Made by a program: the position numbers and the translations under genes. The notes under the pieces were generated by a model. It saw nothing but the letters and a program-made list of their open reading frames with translations, had not been told where the DNA came from and did no database searches. From the NCBI GenBank assembly GCA_024304985.1, contig JAMWZC010000011.1:36029-100028 (forward strand): a stretch of 64,000 nucleotides of DNA. Direction: 5' to 3'. Numbering within the stretch: the first letter of the stretch is position 1; the number at the start of each line of letters is the position of its first letter. Below, in pieces: positions 37,757 to 46,308 of this stretch. The DNA is from Paracoccaceae bacterium (lineage in GTDB: Bacteria > Pseudomonadota > Alphaproteobacteria > Rhodobacterales > Rhodobacteraceae).

Positions 37757-38158
37757 TCACTCTGCCGCGCGCGTGGCGTGGTTGATCGAGGCGATCATCT
37801 TCTCGCCCCACTTCATCTGTTCGCGCAGATCCTCGATCGCGGCGTTCAATTCGTCGCGCTGGCGGATCAGGTCATCCAGACGCTTCTGCGCCAGCTCATA
37901 GGTGCGGGCGAGCTGTGTCTGCTGCTGGTCGCCGATCCGGTAGAGATCGAGCAACTGGCGGATTTCTTCGAGGCTGAACCCGAAGCGCTTGCCGCGCAGG
38001 ATCAGCTTGAGGCGGGCGCGGTCGGAATGGGTGAACAGCCGCTTCTGCCCCTCGCGGATCGGGAAGATCAGTTCTTTCGCTTCGTAGAACCGCAAGGTGC
38101 GGGGGGTCACGTCAAAGGCGTCGCACATCTCGCGGATCGTCATGGTCTTGTCGGTCAT
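37757..38158 (-). CDS. MerR-family transcriptional regulator 1
   Basis: A 133-residue regulator. An N-terminal winged helix (MTIREMCDAFDVTPRTLRFYEAKELIFPIREGQ) is followed by a coiled-coil dimer helix (about 85-125); no metal-binding cysteines are present, so an organic ligand or acyl-CoA type signal is likelier. It resembles LiuR-type regulators of acyl degradation genes, and it lies directly upstream of the acyl-CoA dehydrogenases. ATG 38158 is favoured over GTG 38161 on ribosome-binding-site spacing (GAGGG). Its promoter region holds TTGACGT dyads, suggesting autoregulation. Confidence 0.88.
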   Translation of the reverse strand: MTDKTMTIREMCDAFDVTPRTLRFYEAKELIFPIREGQKRLFTHSDRARLKLILRGKRFGFSLEEIRQLLDLYRIGDQQQTQLARTYELAQKRLDDLIRQRDELNAAIEDLREQMKWGEKMIASINHATRAAE

Positions 38159-38230
38159 CACATACCCTCAGGAAAAGGTTTCTGGCGGCAAGCTGTGCAT
38201 TTGGGGCCATGGTTACAACAGGTTTCGCAG

Positions 38231-38273
38231 TTGACGTAACCGCTACGTCACGTCACTTTGAAGTTGACGTAAG
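38231..38273 (-). promoter_or_regulatory. TTGACGT operator cluster upstream of MerR 1
   Basis: TGACGTA (38232-38238) and TACGTCA (38244-38250) form an exact dyad with a 5-nt spacer. A further ACGTCA (38250-38255) and another TTGACGTAAG (38264-38273) follow. It lies 73-115 nt before the MerR 1 start. The same word is at the MerR 2 promoter. Confidence 0.6.
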
Positions 38274-38392
38274 ATCAGCCAAGGTAAAGGGGGCGCCGGG
38301 GCAATTTCCTTGCGTCCGAGGAGCGGCGTGTGAGGGGGGAAGGGGCGCCCGTGGCTGTGGAATTGCGCTGTGCGTGACACAAAGCCGTGGGG

Positions 38393-38450
38393 TCGCCGCC
38401 CCGCTGGGCGGGTCGGTGATGGGGCGGCGGGCGTGATTCCGTGCGGGGTG
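38393..38450 (-). repeat. degenerate, internally deleted third copy of the 178-nt repeat
   Basis: The plus strand here matches the reverse complement of the 26-kb repeat core: TCGCCGCCCCG, then GGGCGGGTCGGTGAT, GGGCGGC, and TGATTCCGTGCGGGG. About 10-12 nt of the core are missing. It lies in the gap between the two MerR genes. Confidence 0.55.
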
Positions 38451-38489
38451 CTTCTGTCACGCGGGGGGAGGCAACAGGCCGGGGGTGGG

Positions 38490-38864
38490 TTACATCTTCG
38501 TCAGCGCATCCGCCGTGTCGTCGCGCAGGCGGCGCAACTCGTCCATCGCCTCGTTCAGCTGGGCGCGCTGTTCGGCCAGTTCGACAAGCTGGCGGTCGGC
38601 CATCTTGACCCATGCCTCCATCTGCGCGCGGGTGCCTTCCTTTTCATAGATCAGCAACCATTGGCGGATATCCTCCAGCGCATAGCCGAATTTGCGGCCA
38701 CGCAGGATCAGGGTCATGCGGGCACATTCGCGCGGGCCGTAGAAACGGGCGCGGCCTTCGCGTTCGGGTTGCAGCAACTCGATATACTCGTAATAGCGCA
38801 AGGTGCGTGGGGTCACGTCATACTTTGCGCACATCTCCTTGAAGGTCAGGCGTGGTTCGGACAT
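38490..38864 (-). CDS. MerR-family transcriptional regulator 2
   Basis: A 124-residue paralogue of MerR 1 (PRLTFKEMCAKYDVTPRTLRYYEYIELLQPEREGRARFYGP at the start, shared GRKFGYALEDIRQWLLIYE). The dimer helix ends the chain; no cysteines. Both regulators are in tandem, in the same direction, 331 nt apart. ATG 38864 has AAGGGAGCCCG upstream. A perfect TGACGTCA palindrome lies 14 nt before the start. Confidence 0.88.
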   Translation of the reverse strand: MSEPRLTFKEMCAKYDVTPRTLRYYEYIELLQPEREGRARFYGPRECARMTLILRGRKFGYALEDIRQWLLIYEKEGTRAQMEAWVKMADRQLVELAEQRAQLNEAMDELRRLRDDTADALTKM

Positions 38865-38876
38865 CGTCGGGCTCCC

Positions 38877-38885
38877 TTGACGTCA
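38877..38885 (-). promoter_or_regulatory. TTGACGTCA operator at the MerR 2 promoter
   Basis: The octamer TGACGTCA is a perfect palindrome (38878-38885), immediately upstream of MerR 2 and 95 nt before the divergent thioesterase gene. It shares the word TTGACGT with the MerR 1 promoter. Confidence 0.5.
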
Positions 38886-38979
38886 GGCTAAGCGAGAGGC
38901 GCGGCAAGGGCAACGGGTCCTCTTGCACGTGGCGCGGGATGCGGCACATAGTGCGGCGCAGACGGAAGGAACGGACGGC

Positions 38980-39396
38980 ATGGACAAGGAAAAACTGGCG
39001 CGGCAATTCACCGAGGCGATTCCGCATGCAAGGGCGCTGGCGATGCGCATCGACCATCTGGGCGAGGGGGTGGCCGAGATGTCGATGCCCTATGACGCGC
39101 GGTTCATCGGTGATCCCGAAACCGGCGTGATCCATGGCGGGGCGGTGTCGGCGCTGCTGGATACCTGCTGCGGGGCCTCGGTCGTGTGTCATCCGGCCTC
39201 CAAGGGCGGCACGGCGACGATCGGGTTGCGGATCGACTATATGCGCGCGGCGACGCCGGGGCAGGCGATCCGCACGCGGGCGGAATGTTACCATGTCACG
39301 CGGTCTGTCGCCTTTGTGCGGGCGACGGCGATGGATGACGATGCGGATCGTCCGGTGGCCACCGCCACGGGCACCTTCACGGTGGAGGCAGGCTGA
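38980..39396 (+). CDS. PaaI-type hotdog thioesterase 1
   Basis: A 138-residue single hotdog domain hydrolysing acyl-CoA thioesters. The catalytic helix region GVIHGGAVSALLDTCCGAS and the TIGLRIDYMRAATPG strand are typical of the PaaI group, which often acts on phenylacetyl- or short acyl-CoAs. A strong GGAAGGA site precedes ATG 38980. Its TGA overlaps the next start by one base (TGATG). It is divergent from MerR 2, so it may be under the same regulator. Confidence 0.88.
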   Translation: MDKEKLARQFTEAIPHARALAMRIDHLGEGVAEMSMPYDARFIGDPETGVIHGGAVSALLDTCCGASVVCHPASKGGTATIGLRIDYMRAATPGQAIRTRAECYHVTRSVAFVRATAMDDDADRPVATATGTFTVEAG

Positions 39397-39929
39397 TGAG
39401 CGAGGGATCTTTCGTCAAGCCGCGCGGGGGGCGACCCGAACCCGTGCAGGTGATCAAGCAACGCCGCGATGCGGCCTTGGGCGCGCTGGTGCATGGGGTG
39501 CCCTACATCCAGTTTCTGGGGATCGAGTTCGACCGGCGCGGCGATGAGTTGACGGCCGTTCTGCCCTTTGACGACAAGCTGATCGGCAATCCCTTGTTGC
39601 CTGCGCTGCACGGGGGTGTCACGGCGGCGTTTCTGGAGGTGACGGCCATCATCGGCCTGAGTTGGGCGAGCCTGTGGGAAGAGATCGAGAGCGGGCGGAT
39701 TGACGCGCAGACGCTGGTGGCGGGAAACCTGCCGCGCCTGCCCAAGACGATTGATTTCACGGTGGATTACCTGCGGACGGGCCTGCCGCGCGATGCCTAT
39801 GCGCGGGCGAAGGTCAACCGCTCGGGGCGGCGCTATGCCTCGGTCCATGTGGAGGCGTGGCAGGACAACCGGGCGCGGGCCTTTGCGCAGGCGACGGGCC
39901 ATTTCCTGATGCCCCGGATGGATGGCTGA
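39396..39929 (+). CDS. PaaI-type hotdog thioesterase 2
   Basis: A 177-residue second hotdog domain, longer than the first, with a basic N-terminal extension of about 35 residues. Motifs: PALHGGVTAAFLEVTAIIG (catalytic helix with His-Gly-Gly) and KTIDFTVDYLRTGLPRDAYA. The start overlaps the preceding stop by one base and the end overlaps the MATE gene by 8 nt. Two adjacent thioesterases probably arose by duplication and may form a heteromer; this is inference. Confidence 0.86.
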   Translation: MSEGSFVKPRGGRPEPVQVIKQRRDAALGALVHGVPYIQFLGIEFDRRGDELTAVLPFDDKLIGNPLLPALHGGVTAAFLEVTAIIGLSWASLWEEIESGRIDAQTLVAGNLPRLPKTIDFTVDYLRTGLPRDAYARAKVNRSGRRYASVHVEAWQDNRARAFAQATGHFLMPRMDG

Positions 39930-41262
39930 CAGCGTGGCGGGGCAAGTGGCGCCCCCTGTGATCACCCATGCCCGCGTGTTGAAGGTGGCGCTGCCCATCG
40001 TGCTGGCCAATGCGACCGTGCCCATTCTGGGCGCGGTGGATACGGCTGTCGTCGGGCAGATGGGGCAGGCGGCCCCGATTGGCGCGGTGGGTCTGGGCGC
40101 GGTGATCCTGACGGCGCTTTACTGGATCTTCGGCTTTCTGCGGATGGGCACCACGGGGCTGGCCGCGCAGGCGCATGGCGCCGGGCATCGGGGCGAGGTG
40201 GCGGCGCTGCTGACGCGGGTGCTGATGATCGGGGCGGTGGCCGGGCTGGCCGTGATCGCATTGCAATGGCCGCTGTTCTGGGGGGCGTTCCGTCTGGCCC
40301 CGGCCAGTGCCGAGGTCGAGGAGATGGCCCGCGCCTATATGCAGATCCGCGTGTTCAGCGCGCCTGCGATGATCGCGCTTTATGGCGTGACCGGCTGGCT
40401 GATCGCGCTGGAGCGGACGAGGGCGGTTCTGGTGATCCAGGTCTGGATGAACGGGGTCAACATCCTGCTGGACCTGTGGTTCGTGCTGGGTCTTGGCTGG
40501 GGCGTGGAGGGTGTGGCCTGGGCCACCTTTCTGGCGGAGTGGAGCGGGCTGGCGCTGGGGCTGTGGTTCTGCCGTGCGGCGTTCCGGGTGCCCGCCTGGC
40601 GCGACTGGGCGCGGGTTTTCGACCGCGTGGCGCTGGCGCGGATGATGGCGGTCAATACCGATATCCTGATCCGGTCGCTGCTGTTGCAGGCGATTTTCCT
40701 GTCGTTCCTGTTTCTGGCGGCGGGACAGGGGGATGTGGTGCTGGCGGCCAATCAGGTTCTTTTGCAGTTCCTGCATATCACCGCCTATGCGCTGGACGGG
40801 TTCGCCTTTGCCGCCGAGGCGCTGGTGGGGCAGGCCATGGGGGCGCGCAACCGGGCGGGGCTGCGGCGGAGTGCGGTTCTGGCCTCGGGCTGGGGGGCGG
40901 GCAGCGTGGTGCTGCTGGCGCTGGCCTTTGCGCTGGCGGGCGGGATGATCGTCGATCTGATGACCACGGCGGAGGATGTGCGGGCTGCGGCGCGCAGTTA
41001 CCTGCCATGGATGGTGGCGGCGCCGCTGCTGGGGCTGGCGCCGTGGATGCTGGACGGGATCTTCATCGGGGCGACGCGGACGCGCGACATGCGCAACATG
41101 ATGGCGGTGAGTTTCGTGGTCTATGTGGCGGCGGTCTTGGTGCTGTTGCCGCTGTGGGGCAATCACGGGCTATGGCTGGCGCTTCTGATCTCGTTCATCG
41201 CGCGCGGAGTGACGCTGGGCCTGCGCTATCCGGCGCTGGAGGCCGGGGCGGGCCGGGTCTGA
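39922..41262 (+). CDS. MATE-family efflux transporter (DinF-like)
   Basis: A 446-residue, twelve-segment MATE protein in two six-helix repeats (LPIVLANATVPILGAVDTAVVGQMG at the start of the first; LAANQVLLQFLHITAYALDGFAFAAEALVGQAMG in the second). Such pumps export cationic drugs or metabolites with H+ or Na+ antiport; the DinF subgroup is suggested by the short N-terminus and GFAFAAEALVG. ATG 39922 lies 8 nt inside the thioesterase gene, so they are cotranscribed. Confidence 0.9.
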   Translation: MADSVAGQVAPPVITHARVLKVALPIVLANATVPILGAVDTAVVGQMGQAAPIGAVGLGAVILTALYWIFGFLRMGTTGLAAQAHGAGHRGEVAALLTRVLMIGAVAGLAVIALQWPLFWGAFRLAPASAEVEEMARAYMQIRVFSAPAMIALYGVTGWLIALERTRAVLVIQVWMNGVNILLDLWFVLGLGWGVEGVAWATFLAEWSGLALGLWFCRAAFRVPAWRDWARVFDRVALARMMAVNTDILIRSLLLQAIFLSFLFLAAGQGDVVLAANQVLLQFLHITAYALDGFAFAAEALVGQAMGARNRAGLRRSAVLASGWGAGSVVLLALAFALAGGMIVDLMTTAEDVRAAARSYLPWMVAAPLLGLAPWMLDGIFIGATRTRDMRNMMAVSFVVYVAAVLVLLPLWGNHGLWLALLISFIARGVTLGLRYPALEAGAGRV

Positions 41263-41293
41263 GGAATTGGGAGACCGATGACAGCAGCGGGCG

Positions 41294-42016
41294 TCAGGGG
41301 GCAAGCCGGTCCTTGAGCCATGTCATCAAGGCATCCTCTTCGCGACTGTCGAGCACCTTGGTGTTCAGCAATTCCATGGCGCGGATGCCCTGTATCGCCA
41401 GAAAGGCCAGTGTTGCCATCTGCGGGTCGGAGGCATTGGCGCGGATGCGGGTGAGGAAATCGCGCTCGAAACGGCGGACAGGGGCCAGCATGTCAGGGTC
41501 TTCGGCCAGGGCCGCCAACAGGCCGGAGGCGGGCGGCGCGTCATGTTTCCGTTCGGTCAGGAATTGGGCGATATAGGCGCAGATGGCGGCATCGGGGCGC
41601 TTTGTGCTTTCCTCGGCGCTGAGGGCGGCGTCGAAGCGGTGGAGATAATCCTCGACCAGTGCTTCCATCAGGCGGTTCTTCGAGGGAAAATGGTAGAGAA
41701 GTCCGCCTTTGGACACGCCAGCCCTTGCCGCGACCGCATCGAGCGACAGGTTTCCCGGTCCGGCGCAATGCGCGAGGTCCTGGGCCGCGTCGAGAATACG
41801 GCGGCGGGTGTCGCTGCGCGGGGCGGGAGGATCGACGGGCTGGGTGATGGCGGATCTCCGGGTTTGGGCTTCGTTGACTTTACCGACCAGACGGTATAGT
41901 TGCGGCCCTTGAAAAGCAAGCGACGTGTCCGGGCCAGTGTGGTGCAGATCGTCGCAGCCTTGTGTGCCGCACGGTTTCAGTTCGGTTTTTTTTGCATTGC
42001 CCCCCGCGTGTCGCAT
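41294..42016 (-). CDS. TetR/AcrR-family regulator (start uncertain)
   Basis: A regulator of up to 240 residues. The helix-turn-helix is clear (TRRRILDAAQDLAHCAGPGNLSLDAVAARAGVSKGGLLYHFPSKNRLMEALV), followed by the ligand-binding helices. The only ATG in frame is 42016, but translation from there would run across the divergent RND promoter and its dyad. The domain needs only about residue 45 onward, where no ATG/GTG/TTG exists; a CTG at 41890 is possible. It most likely represses the adjacent RND pump genes. Convergent with the MATE gene. Confidence 0.8.
   Translation of the reverse strand: MRHAGGNAKKTELKPCGTQGCDDLHHTGPDTSLAFQGPQLYRLVGKVNEAQTRRSAITQPVDPPAPRSDTRRRILDAAQDLAHCAGPGNLSLDAVAARAGVSKGGLLYHFPSKNRLMEALVEDYLHRFDAALSAEESTKRPDAAICAYIAQFLTERKHDAPPASGLLAALAEDPDMLAPVRRFERDFLTRIRANASDPQMATLAFLAIQGIRAMELLNTKVLDSREEDALMTWLKDRLAP
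41874..41900 (+). promoter_or_regulatory. RND-operon promoter with embedded dyad (probable TetR operator)
   Basis: TTGACT (41874-41879) and TATAGT (41895-41900) are spaced by 15 nt. Within and across the spacer TACCG (41881-41885) and CGGTA (41892-41896) form an exact inverted pair, a typical layout for repression by a TetR dimer. Confidence 0.5.
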
Positions 42017-42048
42017 CTGGGGCCGGATTTCGAATCAGGGATTGTCTC

Positions 42049-43176
42049 ATGGTCAAACGTATCGTCATCGCCGCCGTTCTTCTGGCCTTGGTGGGAGGCG
42101 GGCTGATCGGGTTCAACCTGTTCCGCGACCGCATGATCACGCAGATCTTCGCCAATCTGCCGGTGCAGCCTCTGGCCGTGGAAACGGTCGAGGCGCAGCC
42201 CGTCACATGGCAGCCTGCGTTGAACGGGATCGGCACGGTCAATGCCAATCAGGGTGTGGATCTGACGGTCGAGGCGCCGGGCATCCTGCGCGAGGTGAGT
42301 TTTGAACCCAATACGCAGGTCGAGGCGGGGCAGTTGCTGATCCGGCTGGATGATGTGGTGCAGCGGGCGGATCTGGAGGCGGCGCGCACGCAGCTGGAAC
42401 TGGAGCAGGCCAATCTGACGCGGCAGCAGGAATTGCAGAGCCGGGGTGTGGCCACGAGTGCCACGCTGGAGGCGACGCAGGCGGCGTTCCGCGCGGCCGA
42501 AGCGCAGGTCGCGCGGGCCGAGGCGGTGGTCGAGCAGCGACAGGTCACGGCGCCTTTCGCGGGCACCATCGGTCTGTTGCGGGTCGATCTGGGGCAATAT
42601 GTGCAGCCCGGCACGATCATCGCCACCTTGCAGGATCTGGACACGATGCGGGTGGATTTCAGCCTGCCCGAGCAGAACCTGCCGGATCTGTTCATCGGCC
42701 AGACCCTGCATCTGCGCAGCGACGAGGCGGGGCAGAGCTTTGAAGGGCAGATCAGCGGGATCGACCCGCGGGTCGATCCGTCGAGCCGTCTGGTGGCGGT
42801 GCGCGGCACAATCGAGGGGGCGGGCGGCGCGCTGACGCCGGGGCAGTTCGTGCGTCTGCGGCTGGACCTGCCGGTGGAGAATGGTGTGATCGCGCTGCCG
42901 CAGACGGCGGTGATCAGCAGCCTTTACGGGGATTTCGTCTATGTCGTGCGCCCGCGTGAGGGCGAGGACGAGATGCTGGAGGTGCGGCAGGTCTTTGTGA
43001 CGCCGGGGCGGCGGTCGGACGGGATGATCGAGATCCGCGAGGGCATCGCGGCGGGTGACCGGATCGTGACAACCGGGCAGAACCGTCTGTCCAATGGCGC
43101 GCCGGTGACGCTGGCCGAAGAGGGCGCGGCCCCGGCTGACGGCCCAGATGCCGCTGCGGAAGAGGTGTCCGAATGA
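42049..43176 (+). CDS. RND efflux periplasmic adaptor subunit
   Basis: A 375-residue membrane-fusion protein. An N-terminal membrane anchor (VIAAVLLALVGGGLIGF) is followed by a split lipoyl/barrel-sandwich domain (VEAPGILREVSFEPNTQVEAGQLLIRLDD ... TAPFAGTIGLLRVDLGQYV), a coiled-coil alpha-hairpin between them (about 108-150), and beta-barrel and membrane-proximal domains. It links the inner-membrane pump to an outer-membrane channel, whose gene is not in the window. ATG 42049 starts the anchor. It overlaps the pump gene by 4 nt. Confidence 0.93.
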   Translation: MVKRIVIAAVLLALVGGGLIGFNLFRDRMITQIFANLPVQPLAVETVEAQPVTWQPALNGIGTVNANQGVDLTVEAPGILREVSFEPNTQVEAGQLLIRLDDVVQRADLEAARTQLELEQANLTRQQELQSRGVATSATLEATQAAFRAAEAQVARAEAVVEQRQVTAPFAGTIGLLRVDLGQYVQPGTIIATLQDLDTMRVDFSLPEQNLPDLFIGQTLHLRSDEAGQSFEGQISGIDPRVDPSSRLVAVRGTIEGAGGALTPGQFVRLRLDLPVENGVIALPQTAVISSLYGDFVYVVRPREGEDEMLEVRQVFVTPGRRSDGMIEIREGIAAGDRIVTTGQNRLSNGAPVTLAEEGAAPADGPDAAAEEVSE

Positions 43177-46100
43177 GTCTGTCCGAGCTGTTCATCAAGC
43201 GGCCTGTCGCCTCGACGGTGTTGGGGCTTTTGATCGTGCTGCTGGGTTTGCAGGGCATGGTCAACCTGCAGACGCGGCAATATCCGGAAGTGGATGAAAC
43301 CGTGGTGACGGTCACCACGGTCTATCCCGGTGCCTCGGCCGAACTGATCCAGGGTTTCGTGACCTCGCCCATCGCTGCGGCGGTGGCTACGGCTGAAGGC
43401 GTGGATTACGTGACCACGCAGTCGCGGCCCTCGGCCTCGGTCGTGACGGTGCAGATGCGGCTGGGCGAGAACCCCGATACGGCGCTGACGGAAGTCATGT
43501 CCAAGGTGCAGCAGGTGCGTTCGCAACTGCCGCAGGATGCTGAGGACCCCAGCATCGTCAAGGGCACGGGGCAGACTTTTGCGACCATGTATCTGGGCGT
43601 GCAGAACCCCTCGATGACGCCCGAGCAGATCACCGAATATATCGAGCGGGTGATCGTGCCGCGCATGTCCACCATCGAAGGGGTGGCGGAATCGCAGGTT
43701 CTGGGCGGGCAGAGCTACGCCATGCGGGTCTGGGTCGATCCTGTGCGGCTGGCGGGGCAGGGTCTGACGGCATCCGATGTCAGTGCGGCGATCAACGGGG
43801 CCAATTTTCTGGCAGCACCGGGGCGGACCGAGAACGAGATGGTCAGCTATGCGATCACGATGGAGTCGACACTTCAGACGCCCGAAGCCTTTGGCATGTT
43901 GCCGATTTCGGGCAGCGGGGACGAGGTGGTGCGGCTGCATGACGTGGCGCGGATCGAACTGGCGGCGGAAAGCACCGATACGATCGTGAATTTCAACGGG
44001 CGGCCCGGCACTTTTATCGGTGTCTTTCCCACGCCATCCGCCAACCCGCTGGACACGTCGGCCAATGTGCTGGCCGAACTGCCCGCCATTCAGGACAGCC
44101 TGCCCGAGGGCATGACCCTGACCATGATGTATGACGCGACCGAGCAGATCGCGGCCTCGATCAACGAGGTGTTGCGCACGATCATCGAGGCCACGGTGAT
44201 CGTGGCGGTGATCATCCTGCTGTTTCTGGGGTCGATGCGGTCGGTGATGATGCCCCTGGTGGCCATTCCGCTGTCGCTGGTCGGCGTCATGTTCATCCTG
44301 TTCCTGATGGGCTATTCGATCAACCTGCTGACGCTGCTGGCCATGGTGCTGGCCATCGGTCTGGTGGTGGATGACGCGATCATCGTGGTCGAGAACGTGC
44401 AGCGCCATATCGACGAGGGGTTAAGCCCGATGCAGGCGGCCTTCACCTCGATGCGGGAGCTGTCCACGGCGATCATCGCGATGATGCTGACGCTGATCGC
44501 GGTGTTTCTGCCCTTGTTCTTTACCGGCGGTCTGACCGGCGCGCTGTTTCAGGAATTCGCCGTCACGCTGGCGGGGGCGGTGTTCATCTCGGGCATCGTG
44601 GCGCTGACCATTTCGCCGATGATGGCGGCAAGGCTGCTGAAGAAGGGTGGCGAGAACCGGTTTCAGAAACGGTTGAACCGGGGGTTCACCCGGTTCGAAG
44701 GCTGGTATGAGCGGCGTGTCGCCTCATCGCTGGACTATCTGCCGGTGACGGTGCTGATGGTCGTCGTGCTGATGGGGGTGACGGGGTATCTGTTCATGAA
44801 AACCTCGTCCGAGCTGGCACCGGAGGAGGATTCGGGGGCGCTGTTTTCGTTCGTGAACGCACCCAGCTATGCCACGTCGGATTATACCCAGACCTATGTG
44901 GATCAGATGCGGACCCGGACCGAGGATCTGCCGGAACTGTCGGCCAATTTCTCGATCACCGGGTTCGGGGGGGCCACGAATTCGGCGATCATGCTGTGGG
45001 CCTTTGACGACTGGGCGGATCGGGAGCGGTCTCAGGCCGAGATTCAGGCGGATCTGCAGGCGCGGCTGGCGCCGATTGCGGGGGTGCAGGCCTTTGTCTT
45101 TGCGCCGCCGTCGCTGCCGGGGGCAGGGGGCGGTCTGCCGATTTCCTTTGTGGTGCAATCCACGGGTGATCCCGCGCAGGTCTATGAGGTGGCCGAGCAG
45201 ATCAAGACCGAGGCGCAGGCCTCGGGCCGGTTCATCGTGGTGCAGAATTCGCTGAATTTCGACACGACGCAACTGGTGGTGCGGATCGACCGCGACCGGG
45301 CGGCGGCGCTGAACCTGCCTGCGGCGCAGATCGGGGCGACACTGGGCCTGCTGGTGGGGGCGGGGCCGATTTCGCAATTCGACCGGGACAGCAACAGTTA
45401 CGATGTGATTTTGCAGGTGCCGCAGGAATATCGCGACAACCCTGAACGGCTGGGCGAGCTGTTCGTGCGCGCCACCACGGGCGAGATGGTGCCGTTGTCG
45501 GCGGTGATCGATGTCGAGACCCGCGCGGCCCCGGCGACGATCGAGCAGTTCAATCAGCTCAACTCGGCCACGATCACGGCACTGCCCATTCCGGGTGTGT
45601 CCACCGGCGACGGTCTGGCGGTGATCGAGGAGGTGGCGGCGCCGCTGCTGCCGGCCGGGTTCTTTGTGGATTACGCGGGCCAGTCGCGGCTGGAAAAGAC
45701 GGAAGGCAACACGATTGTCGTGGCCTTCGCGCTGGCCATCGTGGTGATCTATCTGGTGCTGGCCGCGCAGTTCGAAAGCTTCCGCGATCCGCTGATCATC
45801 CTGATGTCGGTGCCCTTGTCGATCTTTGGCGTGATCGTGCCGCTGAACCTTGGGCTGGGGACGCTGAACATCTATACGCAGGTGGGGCTGATCACGCTGA
45901 TCGGTCTGATCACCAAGCACGGCATCCTGCTGGTGGAGTTCGCCAATCAGCTGCGTCATGAGAAGGGATTGAGCCGCGAGGCGGGGATCGTCGCCTCGGC
46001 CAAGCAGCGCTTGCGGCCCATTCTGATGACGACCGCCGCGACCGCGCTGGGCGTGGTGCCCTTGATGACGGCGGATGGCGCGGGGGCTGCGGCGCGGTTC

Positions 46101-46244
46101 GCGATGGGGCTGGTGATCTTTGCAGGCATCACCGTGGGCACGCTGTTCACGCTTTTCGTGGTGCCGGCCTTCTATGCCATGATCTCGCGTCGCGAGATGG
46201 CGCCCGATCCCGAGGAGCCGGTGATTGCGGCGAGCCGGGTGTGA
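43173..46244 (+). CDS. RND multidrug efflux permease
   Basis: A 1023-residue proton-driven HAE1-type pump. It starts SLSELFIKRPVASTVLG, and the proton-relay aspartates are present at residues 400-401 in LVVDDAIIVVEN. Two large periplasmic loops and twelve membrane segments are discernible; the C-terminal half has GLITKHGILLVEFANQL. Expected to expel amphipathic drugs or detergents in a complex with the adaptor. The stop codon is the first base group of a copy of the 22-nt intergenic motif. A terminator follows. Confidence 0.95.
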   Translation: MSLSELFIKRPVASTVLGLLIVLLGLQGMVNLQTRQYPEVDETVVTVTTVYPGASAELIQGFVTSPIAAAVATAEGVDYVTTQSRPSASVVTVQMRLGENPDTALTEVMSKVQQVRSQLPQDAEDPSIVKGTGQTFATMYLGVQNPSMTPEQITEYIERVIVPRMSTIEGVAESQVLGGQSYAMRVWVDPVRLAGQGLTASDVSAAINGANFLAAPGRTENEMVSYAITMESTLQTPEAFGMLPISGSGDEVVRLHDVARIELAAESTDTIVNFNGRPGTFIGVFPTPSANPLDTSANVLAELPAIQDSLPEGMTLTMMYDATEQIAASINEVLRTIIEATVIVAVIILLFLGSMRSVMMPLVAIPLSLVGVMFILFLMGYSINLLTLLAMVLAIGLVVDDAIIVVENVQRHIDEGLSPMQAAFTSMRELSTAIIAMMLTLIAVFLPLFFTGGLTGALFQEFAVTLAGAVFISGIVALTISPMMAARLLKKGGENRFQKRLNRGFTRFEGWYERRVASSLDYLPVTVLMVVVLMGVTGYLFMKTSSELAPEEDSGALFSFVNAPSYATSDYTQTYVDQMRTRTEDLPELSANFSITGFGGATNSAIMLWAFDDWADRERSQAEIQADLQARLAPIAGVQAFVFAPPSLPGAGGGLPISFVVQSTGDPAQVYEVAEQIKTEAQASGRFIVVQNSLNFDTTQLVVRIDRDRAAALNLPAAQIGATLGLLVGAGPISQFDRDSNSYDVILQVPQEYRDNPERLGELFVRATTGEMVPLSAVIDVETRAAPATIEQFNQLNSATITALPIPGVSTGDGLAVIEEVAAPLLPAGFFVDYAGQSRLEKTEGNTIVVAFALAIVVIYLVLAAQFESFRDPLIILMSVPLSIFGVIVPLNLGLGTLNIYTQVGLITLIGLITKHGILLVEFANQLRHEKGLSREAGIVASAKQRLRPILMTTAATALGVVPLMTADGAGAAARFAMGLVIFAGITVGTLFTLFVVPAFYAMISRREMAPDPEEPVIAASRV

Positions 46245-46264
46245 GTATTTGAGGCAAGATGAAG
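46243..46264 (+). repeat. intergenic 22-nt motif, copy D
   Basis: GAGTATTT-GA-GG-CAAGATGAAG, overlapping the last two bases of the RND pump stop codon and just before its terminator. Confidence 0.7.
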
Positions 46265-46269
46265 CAGGG

Positions 46270-46299
46270 GGCCCGTGTCGGATGTGACGCGGGCCTTTT
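46270..46299. terminator. terminator between the RND pump and pyrD
   Basis: GGCCCGTGTC (46270-46279) pairs with GACGCGGGCC (46286-46295), one G-T pair, loop GGATGT, followed by TTTT. The genes are convergent; the T-tract favours the plus strand. Confidence 0.7.
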
Positions 46300-46308
46300 G
46301 CTTTGGGG

